Positions 1 through 11,800 of a DNA stretch of 64,000 nucleotides are shown here, piece after piece; position 1 is the first letter of the stretch, and each line of letters opens with the position of its first letter. The notes under the pieces were generated by a model. That model saw only the letters and a program-made list of their open reading frames with translations. It made no database searches and was not told the origin of the DNA. The translations under genes were made by a program, and so were the position numbers. Source of the DNA: Eretmocerus hayati (Eukaryota; Arthropoda; Insecta; Hymenoptera; Aphelinidae); assembly GCA_029851415.1 (NCBI GenBank), contig CM056742.1:111912246-111976245 (forward strand), given 5' to 3'.

Positions 1-1049
1 TCCTTAGCGAACGCCAATGGAACAAGTCTTTTGTGTGACATGAGGAATAAAGAGTTGTGTATCACAGGTTTGTGAACTTGATTCAATTATGGAGATGTTA
101 CGACTCAAGTTTGGTAAATTTCATTATTCTTCATTTACATGGAAAATGAAATTAACCGCGGACAATTGAGACGCTTGTGTGAAAAGATGCGATGCGTTAT
201 ATCAAAGACATTGACTAATACAAAATGGAATCATCACGATCTCCCCATCAGATGGAGTTTCAATTCAGATTGAGATACCGTCAAATTGGGTAACTTTGGT
301 ACAGTGGGTACAACTTTGGTACACCCCTGAAAAATGACTTTCAGAGCTGCGTTCGGCAAGGTAAATGATTCTATCGCTCGAAGACCTATCCTCCCTTCTT
401 GGCACGCACATAAACAATGTGTTAAGCTACCGTAGATCCCGTGTGAATGATTGTAGTCATTCATCGAAGTTTTTTCCGAAAAGGGCGATTAAGCACTGAT
501 ACGCGAGTGATCCAGTGAGTGTACCTGGCAAGAACTGTTCCGGAATGATCTACGAGTGTATAATGCAGTGTACATTTCCATCACATATACACCGTGTTTC
601 AAAAGGTGTGTACATGCCGTAACAATGGGTTAGAAAAAATTTTAAATTTTGTATTTTCACAAAAGTTTTTCAAAAAGTTTTGTAATAGTTTTCAGATTTT
701 GTAACTTCCAATAGGAAGAATCACTTCTATCATTACGTTTGTAATGTTTGTAATTTGGCGGCAATTGTTGGTTGTGTAATTATTCACCTCTAATGATTAC
801 ATAACAACATGTAACATTAGTGTAATGCCTTCGAGGTTATGAGATGTTTTATGTGAATTGAATAGAGAAAAGAGCTCGAAATCATCCCAACAGCATGATA
901 CGGCGAGTTGGAAAAAGTTTCCTAACTTAGCGTACGCGAGGCTCAACATCGAAACTTTAGCGATTCACCTCGACCATAGCAATTTCTCGCGTGCACGAGG
1001 ATTCCCACACTTACTGTACGCGAAGACCGGAATCAGAAGCTTATGTCGG
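1..1049. other. Unassigned non-coding stretch
   Basis: I see no recognisable gene. Short open frames on both strands resemble no family I know. AT-rich sequence dominates, with scattered CpG-containing words around 930-1040 (such as GCGTACGCGA) like those concentrated at 3520-3700. It runs into the satellite block that follows. Confidence 0.4.
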
Positions 1050-1725
1050 CCGTTGAGAATACTCACGTTCCCTCTCTAAGAGTGGTGACAAATCATAGGT
1101 TATGGCCCACAGCATCGATGCTGGGAGCAGCGTCGACCGGAATTAGGCTCAACTTGGTATACTTACCTCGGAACTTCCAGCAATACTGAGTTCTATTCAG
1201 CATGCAATTATCGTATCCTTCGACTTTCCGGACTAATTCCTCTCCAAGAGTGGTATCAAATGATGGGCTCTTGACCATAACCTATCATTCAACACCCCTC
1301 TTAAAGAGGGAGCATACCGGAAAGTCGAATTAGACGCAACTTGCTGAGCGTCCCACAGTTCCGCACGGAGTTTCGAGGTTGAGATACCACACTATCCTGA
1401 TTTGATCGACTACGCTCCCAGCGTCGATGATTTGTATGATGAGTTTACTCTCGTGGAGGAGGAATCCCGGAAAGTTGAATTGTACGCGATTGGCTGAGCG
1501 TACCTCAGTTTCGCGCGGATTTTTGAGGATAGAATACCACGTTGACCCTAATGTTGATCGCCCATACACTCCTCATTGATGTCTTGGGCTATAACCTACT
1601 GTTTGACACGACTCTTGAACAGGACAGATTCCAAGAGGTCGGTTTATATCCGATTCGCTGGTCAAGACTCAGTTGCACCAAGTTTCGATGGTAGAATACC
1701 ATGCCCTGATGATTGGAAGTTGAGG
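1050..1725. repeat. Satellite-like tandem repeat, ~160-bp unit
   Basis: A degenerate unit recurs. The phrase GGAAAGTCGAATT and close variants start near 1319, 1469 and 1635, about 150-165 bp apart. Each is followed by a variant of TTGCTGAGCG and then a CGCACGGAGTTT-like phrase. The first part (about 1050-1260) is in the opposite orientation, so there is a head-to-head junction near 1250-1300. The same unit is at 27900-28195 and, as a fragment, at 24035-24085. No coding content. Confidence 0.7.
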
Positions 1726-2390
1726 GAAAAAAAGGTCGGAGGTTAAATCTGAAGAAATTCATCCTGACTAAGGCTCAATTTCTCAATCTATTCTGAGTGT
1801 ATTCAACAATTGCTCAGGTCCCAGTTTTTTTTAAATAAATAATGAAGTGCACCACCTATTTTCATTCATCATTTTTGACAATTTGAGCTATAAAAAACCG
1901 ACAATTGCCCTTTCGTCACTGATAGCGCGCGACGCGCATGCGCGGTGCGGAACGCGAAACAGTGGTACGGCCAGTGCGGTAGAATCATATGAGCAGCTGC
2001 GTAGAGCTCTCAATGAGACAGAGTAACTGAGAATGGTTTTGAGCAGTATATTGCATATATAGTTCAATTTGACTGGTTTCATCCATTTATATTCCACTAC
2101 GCGTGTGAATCGTGTCAAATGTGAGACTCACAACAACTTCGAGAATTGTAAGAATTCAATACATGAATAGTTCCGTGGAAACTTTGAAAGCGAGTAAGCT
2201 TATCAAATATAATGGTATTGAGCATCAAATACCACAATTACACAAAACACCATTCATTATATGCATGCTGGCAAGTACATTTTGTGGCGCAATTCGTGTT
2301 GGACATTCCAGGCCTTCCTGTACCAATTTTTTCTTCCAGTAAATCAAGTAAATTGTCAGACCCAACTTTTCCACGACCCAGAGTATTGAA
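1726..2390 (+). repeat. Dispersed repeat, copy 1
   Basis: This ~665-bp block is repeated in reverse complement at about 23300-24030, matching over most of its length with small indels. The shared part includes an A/T run near 1830, GC-rich words near 1925-1975 and the line ending near 2390. In both places one end abuts the ~160-bp satellite. Short open frames across it (for example 1888-2118 on - and 2112-2342 on +) are not conserved as proteins between the copies, so I treat it as non-coding. Confidence 0.7.
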
Positions 2391-3217
2391 TGAAATCATC
2401 AAAAAAACGGTCAAAATGTCAGGATTAATATGCGTTATTGTAGTTTTTTTTGGGCCTTTGTGAGTGTATTGCTCGGTGTATAGCACCGCCAAGAGGCTCC
2501 TTAGGAATTCGAGCGGGCCGATACATTGAAAAAATTTGGGATTATGCACCAAATCGAGCACCAGATCTCACCGCTATAAGAGCACAAAGACCACTTTCAT
2601 GGGTGCGCTGAGCACGCACAATTTGTGGCGCGATTTCACTTCAAATGTGACTTCCTCAGTTTTCCTCGATAAAAGTGAATTTGTCTCCTTCCAGACCTTT
2701 CCAAACCAACTCATTCTGAAAGTGAATCGCCAGGCGCAACTTTTCTAGGCCCAAAGTCTCGAAAGAAATTGATTTTCATACCTTGCGGAGCTCTCTCCCG
2801 CGAAAATCTAGTTTTGCTAAATTATTATATCAGGAACGCGTGGCACTAGTGCGACCCTTAAACGCGAGACTGCAGAGATCCTAATCGGTTTTTCTTTCAA
2901 AGTATTTAAATGTCATATAAGAGTCCCAAAACCTCAATACTGTACTTCAAACCATTTGTGACGTGAGATTAATTTTAGTGTCAAAATGTCAGGACCGTAT
3001 GATGCTTGAGAGTGTCAGGAACATGTGACGCTACCGCGTCATCCGTGTCATCCTTATGGTAGCGATATGTGAAAATATTAATACTCGTGCGGGACTTGAT
3101 TAGTACTTTGTATGTTTCAGAAAGTCGAAAGATACATCTTAGAACATTCGGAAATGAGATGTAGGTGTGGCACATTTTCAACACAAATGTCGGAGTTTCC
3201 ACTGACTTACTCATACA
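2391..3217. other. Unassigned non-coding stretch
   Basis: No gene family recognised on either strand. Short frames of 70-107 codons are present but have no domain or splice context. No repeat structure stood out by eye. Confidence 0.35.
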
Positions 3218-3519
3218 ACATGTTTCAGAATTCGTGTACACCCCGGAAAAATTGGGTAGCCGTGAGTTTGTTAGTTCGATTGGTGAGATCGAGAGAGTTT
3301 GTTAAAATTTCCTGAGTTTGTTACTGTCGTGTGGAAAAACGTATTTTTTAGCGTTATGTCAGTAACGCTTGGTGTGTAATGCTTAACGGCTAGCATTACA
3401 CCAAAGCGTTACATTGTGTATTCTGCTTGATTATGTTTCGGAGGGGTGTGTTTGCCAGCTGCTCTGATGTTGATTATGAACCGTGGTTTTTTTCGCGAGC
3501 TGATGGCGTTGGGAAATTA

Positions 3520-3700
3520 CAAATTAATTCGGTCTTCGCGCGAAGAATTTTGCGAGGCGCCCTTCCAAATATTTTCGCGTACGCGAAAATGTTCGCGTGC
3601 GCAGAGGCCTGGCGAAGCGCCATCCTGAACATTTTAGCGTACGCGAAGCGCATATGATTTCGCGTGCGCGAATAATTTCCGGTTCGCGTGCGCGAAGGCT
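3520..3700. repeat. CpG-rich palindromic word cluster
   Basis: Variants of the palindrome TTCGCGYRCGCGAA recur at least five times in 180 bp (near 3575, 3590, 3640, 3660 and 3680) in otherwise AT-rich DNA. They lie inside the spacer of the surrounding inverted-repeat element. Function unknown; the local CpG density is clearly unlike the flanks. Confidence 0.6.
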
Positions 3701-3703
3701 TTT

Positions 3704-3993
3704 AGGGTGCGTCCACAAACAGCGCAGCGCATGGCGCATAGCGCAACGCACGGCGCATGGCGCAGCTTATGGCACACGCGCTACCGCTCACTGAGACGGC
3801 CTATATGCATAACAACTTTTCGATGCATGGGATAATGGCAAAATGATAGAAATGTCACCACTTTCAGAAATTTTTGAGGAACGGGAAGCGAATAGACCGG
3901 AGAAGTGAGCGCTAGCGCGTGTGCCATAAGCTGCGCCATGCGCCGTGTGCTGCGCTATGCGCCATGCGCTGCGCTGTTTGTGGACACACCCTT
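3704..3993. mobile_element. Nested palindromic MITE
   Basis: The ends AGGGTGCGTCCACAAACAGC and the reverse complement of the right end match with few mismatches for about 85 bp. The arms are built of GCGCA-rich words (GGCGCA, GCGCAGC). It is a ~290-bp non-autonomous element nested within the larger inverted repeat. Flanking bases are T/A-rich (TTT on the left, TAA on the right), so a TTA/TAA-type target duplication is possible but not clean. No coding capacity. Confidence 0.75.
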
Positions 3994-4307
3994 AAGCGGC
4001 ACCTTTCCGAAAAACCCTGCGTACCCAAAGGATGGAGCCTTCGCGCACGCGTAGAATTTCTGATTCCGCGTACGGGACAACGGCAAAAAAATCACGGTTC
4101 TCAATCAACATCAGAGCAGCTGACAAAGACACCCCTCCGAGCCATAACCAAGCAGAATACACAAAGTAACGTTAAAAAATACGTTTTTTCACACGACAGT
4201 TACAAACTCAGGAAATTATAACAAATTCTCTCGATCTCACTAATCGAAATAACAAACTCACCGCTACCCAATATCCGGGGTCTACACGAATTCTGAAACA
4301 TGATGTA

Positions 4308-5920
4308 TAGAATCACTTTTTGTGGGTTTCTCCACAATGTTTCTCACTACCTTACCTCCTCTATCACGGTAAAATGGTCGAAGCTTGCTCTATAATTGTA
4401 AAAGAAGTTGTTATGTTAGAATGTATACAAGTAAGCGTCTATGTTGATCATTGTGTACGAATGCACAGTTCTCCTTGTAGGAGAATTTCTCTTCTAATAT
4501 CGTTTAGCTCCCTCTTGAACGATTCCCGACTTTCTAGGACACAGCATGATCAAAATGAGAGACCCGCGATTTATTGCTGGACCTCCTAGGCCATATTTAA
4601 TTGGTCATGTTTAGAAGTAAGCCAGCTGAAATCTAGTTTCTCCATTGCAATATATCTCCCACAAAGTCGTCACGAAAACTTATCCAACATCAATAAGGGT
4701 CTTTGAAATATTCTCTGTCGATCGGTTGATACAGGAATCCAATGTTGTCCGTTTAAATATGGTTAGGATGAAGTTTCCGATAAAAATGTGAATTTATCGA
4801 GGGAAATCTGATTTCAGTTGGAAAACTATAGAATCACCCCGTTTCAGAGTGAAGAAGGGTTTAAAAACCCTCCCGACCACGATAATACAAATTCATTGTT
4901 TCGTCGATGGGCAGCTATTGTATTCAAGAGGAGACAGAAGAGAAAACTTATAATTATGAATCATCATTGGGTACTATTGACAGATCTTATCGGAAAGCAT
5001 TCGTTTGGGATCAGAGCTGTAATCGATCATATGCTTGAGACTACGATTAAGGTGCCTATATTTGAGAGTTCTTAGATGGATCCATTCGGCGAGCATGGTC
5101 TATAACTTCCTAAGGTAACCGTACCCAACTTGTCTCTGTACCCAATTTACCCCCATATGCCCGTCTCAGAAATGGGCGCCCGTTGGCCTTCCGGCAATAT
5201 TTTTACGTTTGTTATGTTGAAATATGAGAAAGGAAGTAGTTTGCATCACCCTGAATCATTTCTGCGTTTTCCAGAAAATATACAGAGATTCTCCTACTTT
5301 TCGTGTTTACTTACCTAAGAAAGCACCGAGGAAATTGCGTTCACTTAAACCGGTACGAATTTTTTTTTAATTCAACCAATCTTAACGTACTTCAACGCAT
5401 TCGATTTCTTGTCTCAAGACCTAAAATCCATTATTCAAAGTCGCAGAATTCGGATCTGGAGCTATTTTATGTGCAAAACACGGAGATGATTTATAAAACT
5501 AAGGTACCAACAACGGAGTGTACCCAACCTGCCCCCATTGGTATATCTCAAAGGGCGTGCAGTGCAACTTCTCAAAACGTATTTATCACGTCAAAATATG
5601 TCGGAAATAGTGTTTCGGACAGGCGAAAAGGTCCAAATGTGGAGCGTTCATGGCGATTAAAACACCTTATCGCCGATTTCCATGATTTATTTTGGAAGAA
5701 GTGAGACAGTTCAGCTCCAATTCCTTGAAATTAAACGTAGTTTAATTCATTTCGAAGGTATTGAAACAAGCTTTAGAATGAGATAGTGTACGTAAAAAAT
5801 TATTGAGGTAAACCAGAGTAGTTGAGAAAATGGCTTAATGGAGGTAAGTTGCAAAAGTTTCTCCAAGTACTACGAAAACACGTTGGGTTTTTTTTTCGAT
5901 TGACCCAACAAACCTTCACT
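4308..5920. other. Unassigned stretch with short anonymous ORFs
   Basis: The largest open frame here (5303-5704, +, 133 codons) and those at 4320-4589 and 4818-5075 have no recognisable domain, splice context or good start context. Phrases resembling GTACCCAACTTGTC recur near 5125 and 5520 and may be a short dispersed repeat. I cannot support a gene. Confidence 0.35.
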
Positions 5921-6235
5921 CAAAAGGGGGGACCACGGGGTCCGGGTCGCCAATCTCCCCCAAGATTTTCTTACAGTCTTGTACTATCGAGAAAATGAAG
6001 AATCCAGAGTAACTCCGTCAAATGGGTCTCTTGTCCAAAGATACAGCCACTGAGATTAACATTACTCATATAAGACCATGTTGAAACGTGATATATATAG
6101 ATACTAGGGGGGGGGGGGGCAAGCCCCCCTGCTCGCTCCGCTCGCCAACCCCCGCTACTCCTGATTATTGATTTAAAGGAGTGGAGAATCAATAGTCCAT
6201 CCATAGCAACTTAAGAAGTAATGAAAGTCTAGTCA

Positions 6236-7420
6236 GTTTCATTGATGGTCCTGGAGATTGTGGAAAAACTTCCTTGTAAAGGTCTCTCATTCAATATTTT
6301 TTATCCCAAAAGAAGAAGATTCTGCCAATGGCGTGGACGAGTATTGAGTCGATTTTTTTCACCACAAGGTATGACAAGTCATAGATACTTCAGAATACCC
6401 TTGGATCTAGAAAGTATTGAGAGTATTTTTTTGAAATCTGATGCCGATGAGAAGAAATTGAGGGAAGCAGGTGTTATCATCTCGGGTGAAGCATCAATGA
6501 TTCCCAAAGAAGCGTTGGAGGTGGTGGATAGAACACTCCGTGACGCTTTTTACGATGACTCACCCTTTGGTCGAATATTGGTGATTTCAGGCGGGGATTT
6601 CAGACAAATCCTGCCAGTTTTGACTATGGGAATAGACATTCTATAATCCAGGAAACTATCACATCGTCAGCCTTATGGCAATTGTTTAATGTAATGAAGC
6701 TGACTAAAAATTTGAGATCTAAGGACCTGATTTTCTCAACATCCTTCTGGTAGAGGTGAGGGTAGAATTGATGAAGTGAAAGTGAGACCTGAGCGGAAGA
6801 GTAATGATGTACGTAGAACCCATATCCAAAGACATCAATGAAGATATTGCTACGAATAGAGTTGTTCTGTCATCTCATGAAGAAAATATCATAAAATTGA
6901 ATAAGAAAATCTTGGAAATGTTCGATGGTCCGACTTCATCTTACTAAGCGTTGATCATGCGACTCACAAAGGTGTAGATCAAACCGAGGAGCACACTCAT
7001 CTGAAATATCCAACCGAGTTTCTGAACAGAATTAGAGACGTTTTAACTCCACATGGACTTGATTTGAACGTCAATGCTATTGTGATGTTGATTTGGAATC
7101 TGATGACTCGGAATCTGAGAGTGGCGAAGGGTTTATGTAATGGGGTTCGATTAAAGATTAGGTAATTGTACAAGCATGATATAGAAGCGGAAGTGATAAG
7201 TGGGGAGAATATGGGGACAATAGTTTTCGTACCCAAGCTAACACTAACCAAGGGTGAGTCTTTCCTGCCGTTTGTAGTTCAAAGGGAACAGCTCCCTGTG
7301 GTCTCGGTATTGGCAATGACAATTAATAAGTCTCCACGTGAAAGTTTAGATAAGGTTGATATTTATATAAAACGGCCGATTCTCTCCAATGGACAGCTTT
7401 ACGTTGCTCTTCCTCGGTGA
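6236..7420 (+). pseudogene. Helitron/Pif1-type helicase remnant
   Basis: Pieces in all three + frames line up in order with the C-terminal Pif1-like helicase of Helitron Rep/Hel proteins. There is a Walker A-like GPGDCGKTS near 6250-6280. A stretch at 6400-6646 reads IISGEASM, where the Walker B Asp of the usual DEAS/DEAP box has become Gly, followed by RTLRDAF and SGGDFRQILPV. A YPTEFLN segment lies near 7010, GLCNGVRL near 7140, and AMTINKSPRES plus GQLYVALPR near 7315-7420. TAA/TGA stops and frame changes separate the pieces, so it is dead. The helicase unwinds DNA during rolling-circle transposition; here it is cargo or a nested Helitron fragment inside a TIR element. A second fragment, with words such as NRVVLSSHNENIIELN, lies near 8130-8190. 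Family assignment is fairly sure; the subtype is not. Confidence 0.8.
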
Positions 7421-8904
7421 AGAGATCAGAAGAATTCGTTTATTGAAAATAGATTCGATGGTTCAGATGAGATCGGAAAAGATTGTTTGGGACGGGGTAT
7501 CTGATGTTTGATATTTTTGTCATATATGATTGGAAATTCAAGTATATTGTTCTCAAATTCCGTTAAGATGGAGTGAAATCTGGAGTTGGGGAAAACGATA
7601 CAAGTATATGAACTGAGGGAGCAGGTAATCTTGTGGTGTTTGAACGAACAGTTCGAGAGAAGAGGTTGGAGAAGAATACGGCAAGTGCTCAAAATAATCA
7701 GATCGATCTACAGGAATTGAGTGTTTGGATGGAATAATAGCATTGCATGAAACAGAGAATATTCATTTTGAGAATTCACAGCGAATGTGAAAAATTCCTG
7801 GACTCAATTATTCGAAAAATAGAGTCCAAATTGGAGATGAAACAACGTTAGTAATTCAGTTAATTGATATGTATATCTATGATTAGAGATGTTAATGACA
7901 TTGATATTACAGAACTATAGTTGCGTATGTTGACAAAGTATTTCGCGAATCTGAGTTCCAGAAAAAGGGCGATGGGAGTGAATTAGTGAGGTACGTACAG
8001 AATGGTTAACTTTGAACGAAATTGAGAATAATATTAGCAAATTAATCATCATATCAAATTGAGTATACGTGTATAAGTGATGATGTATGGAGAACCATAT
8101 TCAAAGACATGACTGGAGATATTTCTACGAATAGAGTTGTTCTGTCATCTCATAACGAGAATATCATCGAATTGAACAAGAGAATCGCGAATATGACGTT
8201 GGAATATACAACAAAATGAAATTTAAAGATATACCTTCGAAAAAAGGAACAATAAGTGAGTTAAATTGGTGATGTTTCGACTATATGACACGATTTTCAC
8301 ACAAATCTTGTCGATTCTCCAGAGATAGAGGTTCATCTGAAGGATCAATGCATTCAAAGGAATGAAGAGAATAAAAGTGGAATTCTGGGTGTACACAAAT
8401 ATACGTCACAAACTTGATGTTATTGTTGTGAAAGATGGAAACGGTCGAATTGAATCGTACGATCGTGGAGTGGAGTTAGAAGTTTGCGGTGACTTACAAG
8501 AGAAGAGTTAATTTTCTGATCAATCAGATAAGAGTGGAAAGAATCGTTTCGAAATTGATTTCATTGAGTGGTCTTTACAGGTTCAACGTACATGTGACAG
8601 TGGAGGCTGTAGATGAATTGAAATTGTTAGGTGGTTAAAAGATGGAAATTGAGAACTCGATTCTGGAAAATGAAGTTCATGTTGTGGAAGAGTGTTCCGT
8701 CACACAAAGATTTTGGTTATTGATTTTTGATTCTCGGATATACTGTAAAATTTTTGTAATTCACATTTTGTGGAAGAAATATACATCTTCTTCGTAACCC
8801 AAGCTCACTTTAAATGTTGTAATAATTGAATAATGAGACGGAAAATAATGATGATGAGAACGAGATCACTTCTAGAAGGCTGCAGAGGGAAATTGAGAAG
8901 ACTA

Positions 8905-9210
8905 AGGGACCTGCAGGGGCTCAGAAAAATTGACGGGCCCTCAGGAGCCCTCGGAGGCCCTCAGGGGCCCTCACAGGCCCTCAGGGGATCTCAGGGGAAT
9001 CTCTCAGCCCCTAAGGTAAATATGGAACGTAATTTAGGTTATTTGGTCAGAGGCACTCGGGGCCCTCGGGGGCCCTCAAGGGACCTCGAAGGACCTCAGA
9101 GGCCTTCAGGGGCCCTCCTGGGTATTCAAGGCAGTCAAGGGAATTCAGGGGAGTTCAAGGGAATTCAGAGGAATTCAGGGGAATTCAGAGGAATCTCATT
9201 CTTACTACTA
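8905..9210 (+). repeat. 10-bp GGGGCCCTCA minisatellite
   Basis: Tandem degenerate decamers of the form GGGGCCCTCA and, further on, AGGGGAATTC run for about 290 bp, giving a collagen-like but spurious Gly/Pro/Gln-rich reading in an open frame at 8833-9255. It lies in the interior of the 5921-9373 element. The repeat period is not a multiple of three, so the open frame is a by-product of composition, not a gene. Confidence 0.75.
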
Positions 9211-9806
9211 TATATTAGGGGGAGATACAGGCGATGCGGACGTTTTTGCTCGTAGCTCTGGACAAGAGGGCCATTTGACGGAGTTACTCTAGATTCTTCA
9301 TATTCTAGATGGTACCAAACTGTGAAAAAATTTTGGGGATGATTGGCGACCCGGACCCCGTGCTCCCCCCTTGTAAGTCAAAACGAATCCTTAGAAGTAT
9401 TCATATAATTTGGGTCATGACTCAAATCTTTGCTAATCAGACTTGGAACGTTGAATCGCACCTGTTCAGAAACGACCGACTTGCCCACATATGCTATTTA
9501 CATGTGTGTTTCCGCGTCTCGCCGTGTAAAGCGGCATATGCTATTTCTCAACAAATTTGGCCCACCTGAATATATTTTAATGTACCTGGGCTCATTTTGA
9601 GATTCGTTCTAAGACCAGCAAGGAGCTGAAGTTACAATGTTTAACAGCTAAATCCGAGCTATTTCAACTTCGCTAAAATAGTGCGTTTCGATACAAGGGT
9701 GAAAAAATAGGTTTCACACTCGCGTGTATCGAACTGTGTTTTTTGACAAACTGAGCGAGAAAGAGGAGAATCAGTGCGGAAAGGAACTTTTCCGCACAGC
9801 GGGTCG

Positions 9807-10145
9807 AAATAGTAGATTTCGCACCAAGATAATGAGGTTGTAGCTCACTTCTGAACGATTGGTTTTCGGCCCGAGCCGCAGCCGAGGAATAACCGCTCGG
9901 AAGCGGGAAACCTCATGATCGAGGCGCGAATGCTATTTCATGCAATTTTGTAAGCCCCCAAACATCGGAAAATTGCACCGAAAATTGCAGTGCTTACAAA
10001 ATTACATGAAACAGCATTCGCGCCTCGATCATGAGGTTCCCTGCTTCCGAGCAATTATGTTGACTCTCTTCTGCGACTCGGGCCGAAAACCAATAGCTCA
10101 GGAGCGAGCTACAACCTCATAATCTCGATGCAGAATATACTATTT
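9807..10145. mobile_element. Palindromic MITE (~340 bp)
   Basis: The left arm AAATAGTAGATTTCGC...ATGAGGTTGTAGCTC is matched in reverse complement by the right arm ending GAGCTACAACCTCATAATC...ATACTATTT. GGTTTTCGGCCCGAG and its complement are shared, and the arms meet near 9985. A separate small hairpin (GTGCGGAAAGG / CTTTTCCGCAC) lies just outside at about 9775-9797. No coding capacity. Confidence 0.7.
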
Positions 10146-10919
10146 TGAAAATTTACAAAAGAGGGTACAGCTTGCCCCCATCATTTAAATCACCGACAAA
10201 GTGCATAAAATCACCCATTTCGCGTGCAGTCACAATAATTTCGAATTATTCGAAATTTTCAAAGAGCCAAATCACTATTTTCAGCATATTTTTACGCGAT
10301 AAATGAATTCTGACCTGGAAAGTCCAAGGAGATGGATCCGGCTGGAACTCTGAGAATCATCTCTTTTCAGCACCGAAATAGTTATTCCAATGACTCGATC
10401 GATCGAGTGACCAAAAATCACTCAAACGGCGAGTTATTTCTCTCAATTTTCACTCGAAAGCGAGCAAATTGGCTCGACTTGGTTAGTGACTCGAGCTTCG
10501 AGTCATGAAAATCACTGGAATACTTTTAGAGTCCAGGCGATATGCTCACCTTAAGGTTCATACTGATCCCTGTATTTTGCACATCGATTCGCTTCAGATT
10601 CGACTTATTGAATCTAATATGCAGATTTTGGAGTTTTTGTAACAAGAGATCGAATGCGCCAAACCACCTCATAAAATTAATCGAACCAAAAACATGTGGG
10701 CATTGCAGTTTTGCTAAACGCTATTTCCCAGGCAATCTTTAAACTGCTGTACACGAAAAATATTTGAATTTCTGGAAAAGACAGAAATCATTCAGCGTTG
10801 GCCCAAGTTACTCATACCGTTATATTTTAATGTAGTAAACATTGGAACAATTGCGGGAAGGTCAACTATAGTGCAAATCCCTGAAATCGGCGTATTGGGA
10901 TAGGTTGGGTACATCTATC
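10146..10919. other. Unassigned non-coding stretch
   Basis: No recognisable gene. One 66-codon frame (10542-10742, +) has no domain. Self-similar CGATCGATCGAGTGACC-like words near 10397 are local only. Confidence 0.3.
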
Positions 10920-11800
10920 GTACATGAGCAGTTCCGCGCGAAACAGACCTACGAGGGAAAATCATGTCTCAGATTTTTTTCTTGTCACTCTTTCATCCCG
11001 TTCTATGGTACAAAATATGAACTTTTCTGTGGGATGATAAAACTTTCTCGTGTATCTAAAATCTTATCCTCTTCAATTATCTCCAACAATAAAGTTCCGG
11101 TATGTTTTCCTACAAAATGATCCGATGATAGATACGGAGATGCAGTCTCGTAGATTCCATGAAGTCTTAGAGAATCTATCGAAATTGGTCTTGTGAGGTT
11201 GATTTGAGATCATAAGTATTTTCAACGAGCAATAAAAGATTGAATAGCATGAAGGTATTAATTTCTCAGACACCCGAATCTTTAGATCTTCGGAAATTTG
11301 ACATTCCTTAAGGTTCATTGGATTCTTTGAAAAAAAGCGGTCTACAAAATTCTTTTCCCGCATTTTGATGTTTTTTTTGTTGTGCTATTTTTGCTATTTT
11401 ACAAATATATTATTCAGGTAACTGGAAATCGTGTTTTCTGCACATTCGCAGGAATTTGAACCCCCAAAAGCAATGTTAATGGAAAAACAAAAAAATTCCC
11501 TTCAAAATAACTACTTGGTGAAGTCAATTTCATGCATCAAAACCGATAGCTGCAATTTGATGTATAATGGTTTGAACTCCCAGCACGAGCGCGGCAAGTA
11601 TAGATGGACGCCATCAGGCGTGGATTTCCCTCGTCGCTGTCTTCAATGCCTCGGACCTAACTCTCCGTGGTCATAGACATTTCGTGTTCTTCAGAACACT
11701 GTGAATCTGGCTCCCATTCATGGAATTGAATATGCCAAGTGGTCCATTTGGAGGAAATGTCCTCAACATTTAAATGCACAGGAGACAGACGATTTTCACT
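10920..11800. repeat. Degenerate copy of long palindromic element
   Basis: Segments here resemble the 46949-48314 palindrome: CGTTCTATGGTACAAAATATG near 11000 (the other copy has CGATTCTATGGTCCAAAAAATG), TTCTGCACATTCGCAGGAATTT near 11435 (TTCTGCGCATGCGCAGGAATTT there), and CATGGAATTGAATATGCCAAGTGG near 11717 on the opposite arm. Identity is clearly lower than between the two arms of the other copy, so this is an older insertion. Confidence 0.6.

Larger units (their letters stand above)
3218..4307. mobile_element. Long inverted-repeat (foldback-type) element
   Basis: The left arm (about 3218-3490) is matched in reverse complement by the right arm (about 4085-4305). Paired landmarks include ATGTTTCAGAATTCGTGTA at 3220-3240 and its complement near 4285, and GATGTTGATTATGAACCGTG near 3467 against its counterpart near 4095. 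Arms are ~220-270 bp. The interior holds CpG-rich palindromic words and a second, nested palindromic MITE. No transposase is encoded, so this is a non-autonomous element. Confidence 0.75.
5921..9373. mobile_element. TIR element carrying decayed helicase (3.45 kb)
   Basis: The left end (from 5921, reading through CCGGGTCGCCAATCTC) is matched in reverse complement by the right end (about 9250-9373). The left arm, to about 6100, also matches the 329-bp MITE at 56784-57112, whose outer termini read CAAGGGGAGCACTTGACTTC. The two elements therefore belong to one family: this is a large member with cargo, the other an internal-deletion derivative. Between the arms lie Pif1-type helicase remnants, a partly duplicated segment (about 6800-6910 against 8075-8190) and a minisatellite. 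The transposase type is unknown. A 3-bp target duplication (TGA) is seen at the small copy, but no clean duplication survives here. Confidence 0.7.

Noticed and set aside
8833..9255. 140-codon Gly/Pro/Gln-rich, collagen-like ORF
   Set aside because: It is produced by the 10-bp GGGGCCCTCA minisatellite; there is no signal peptide and no strict Gly-X-Y periodicity.
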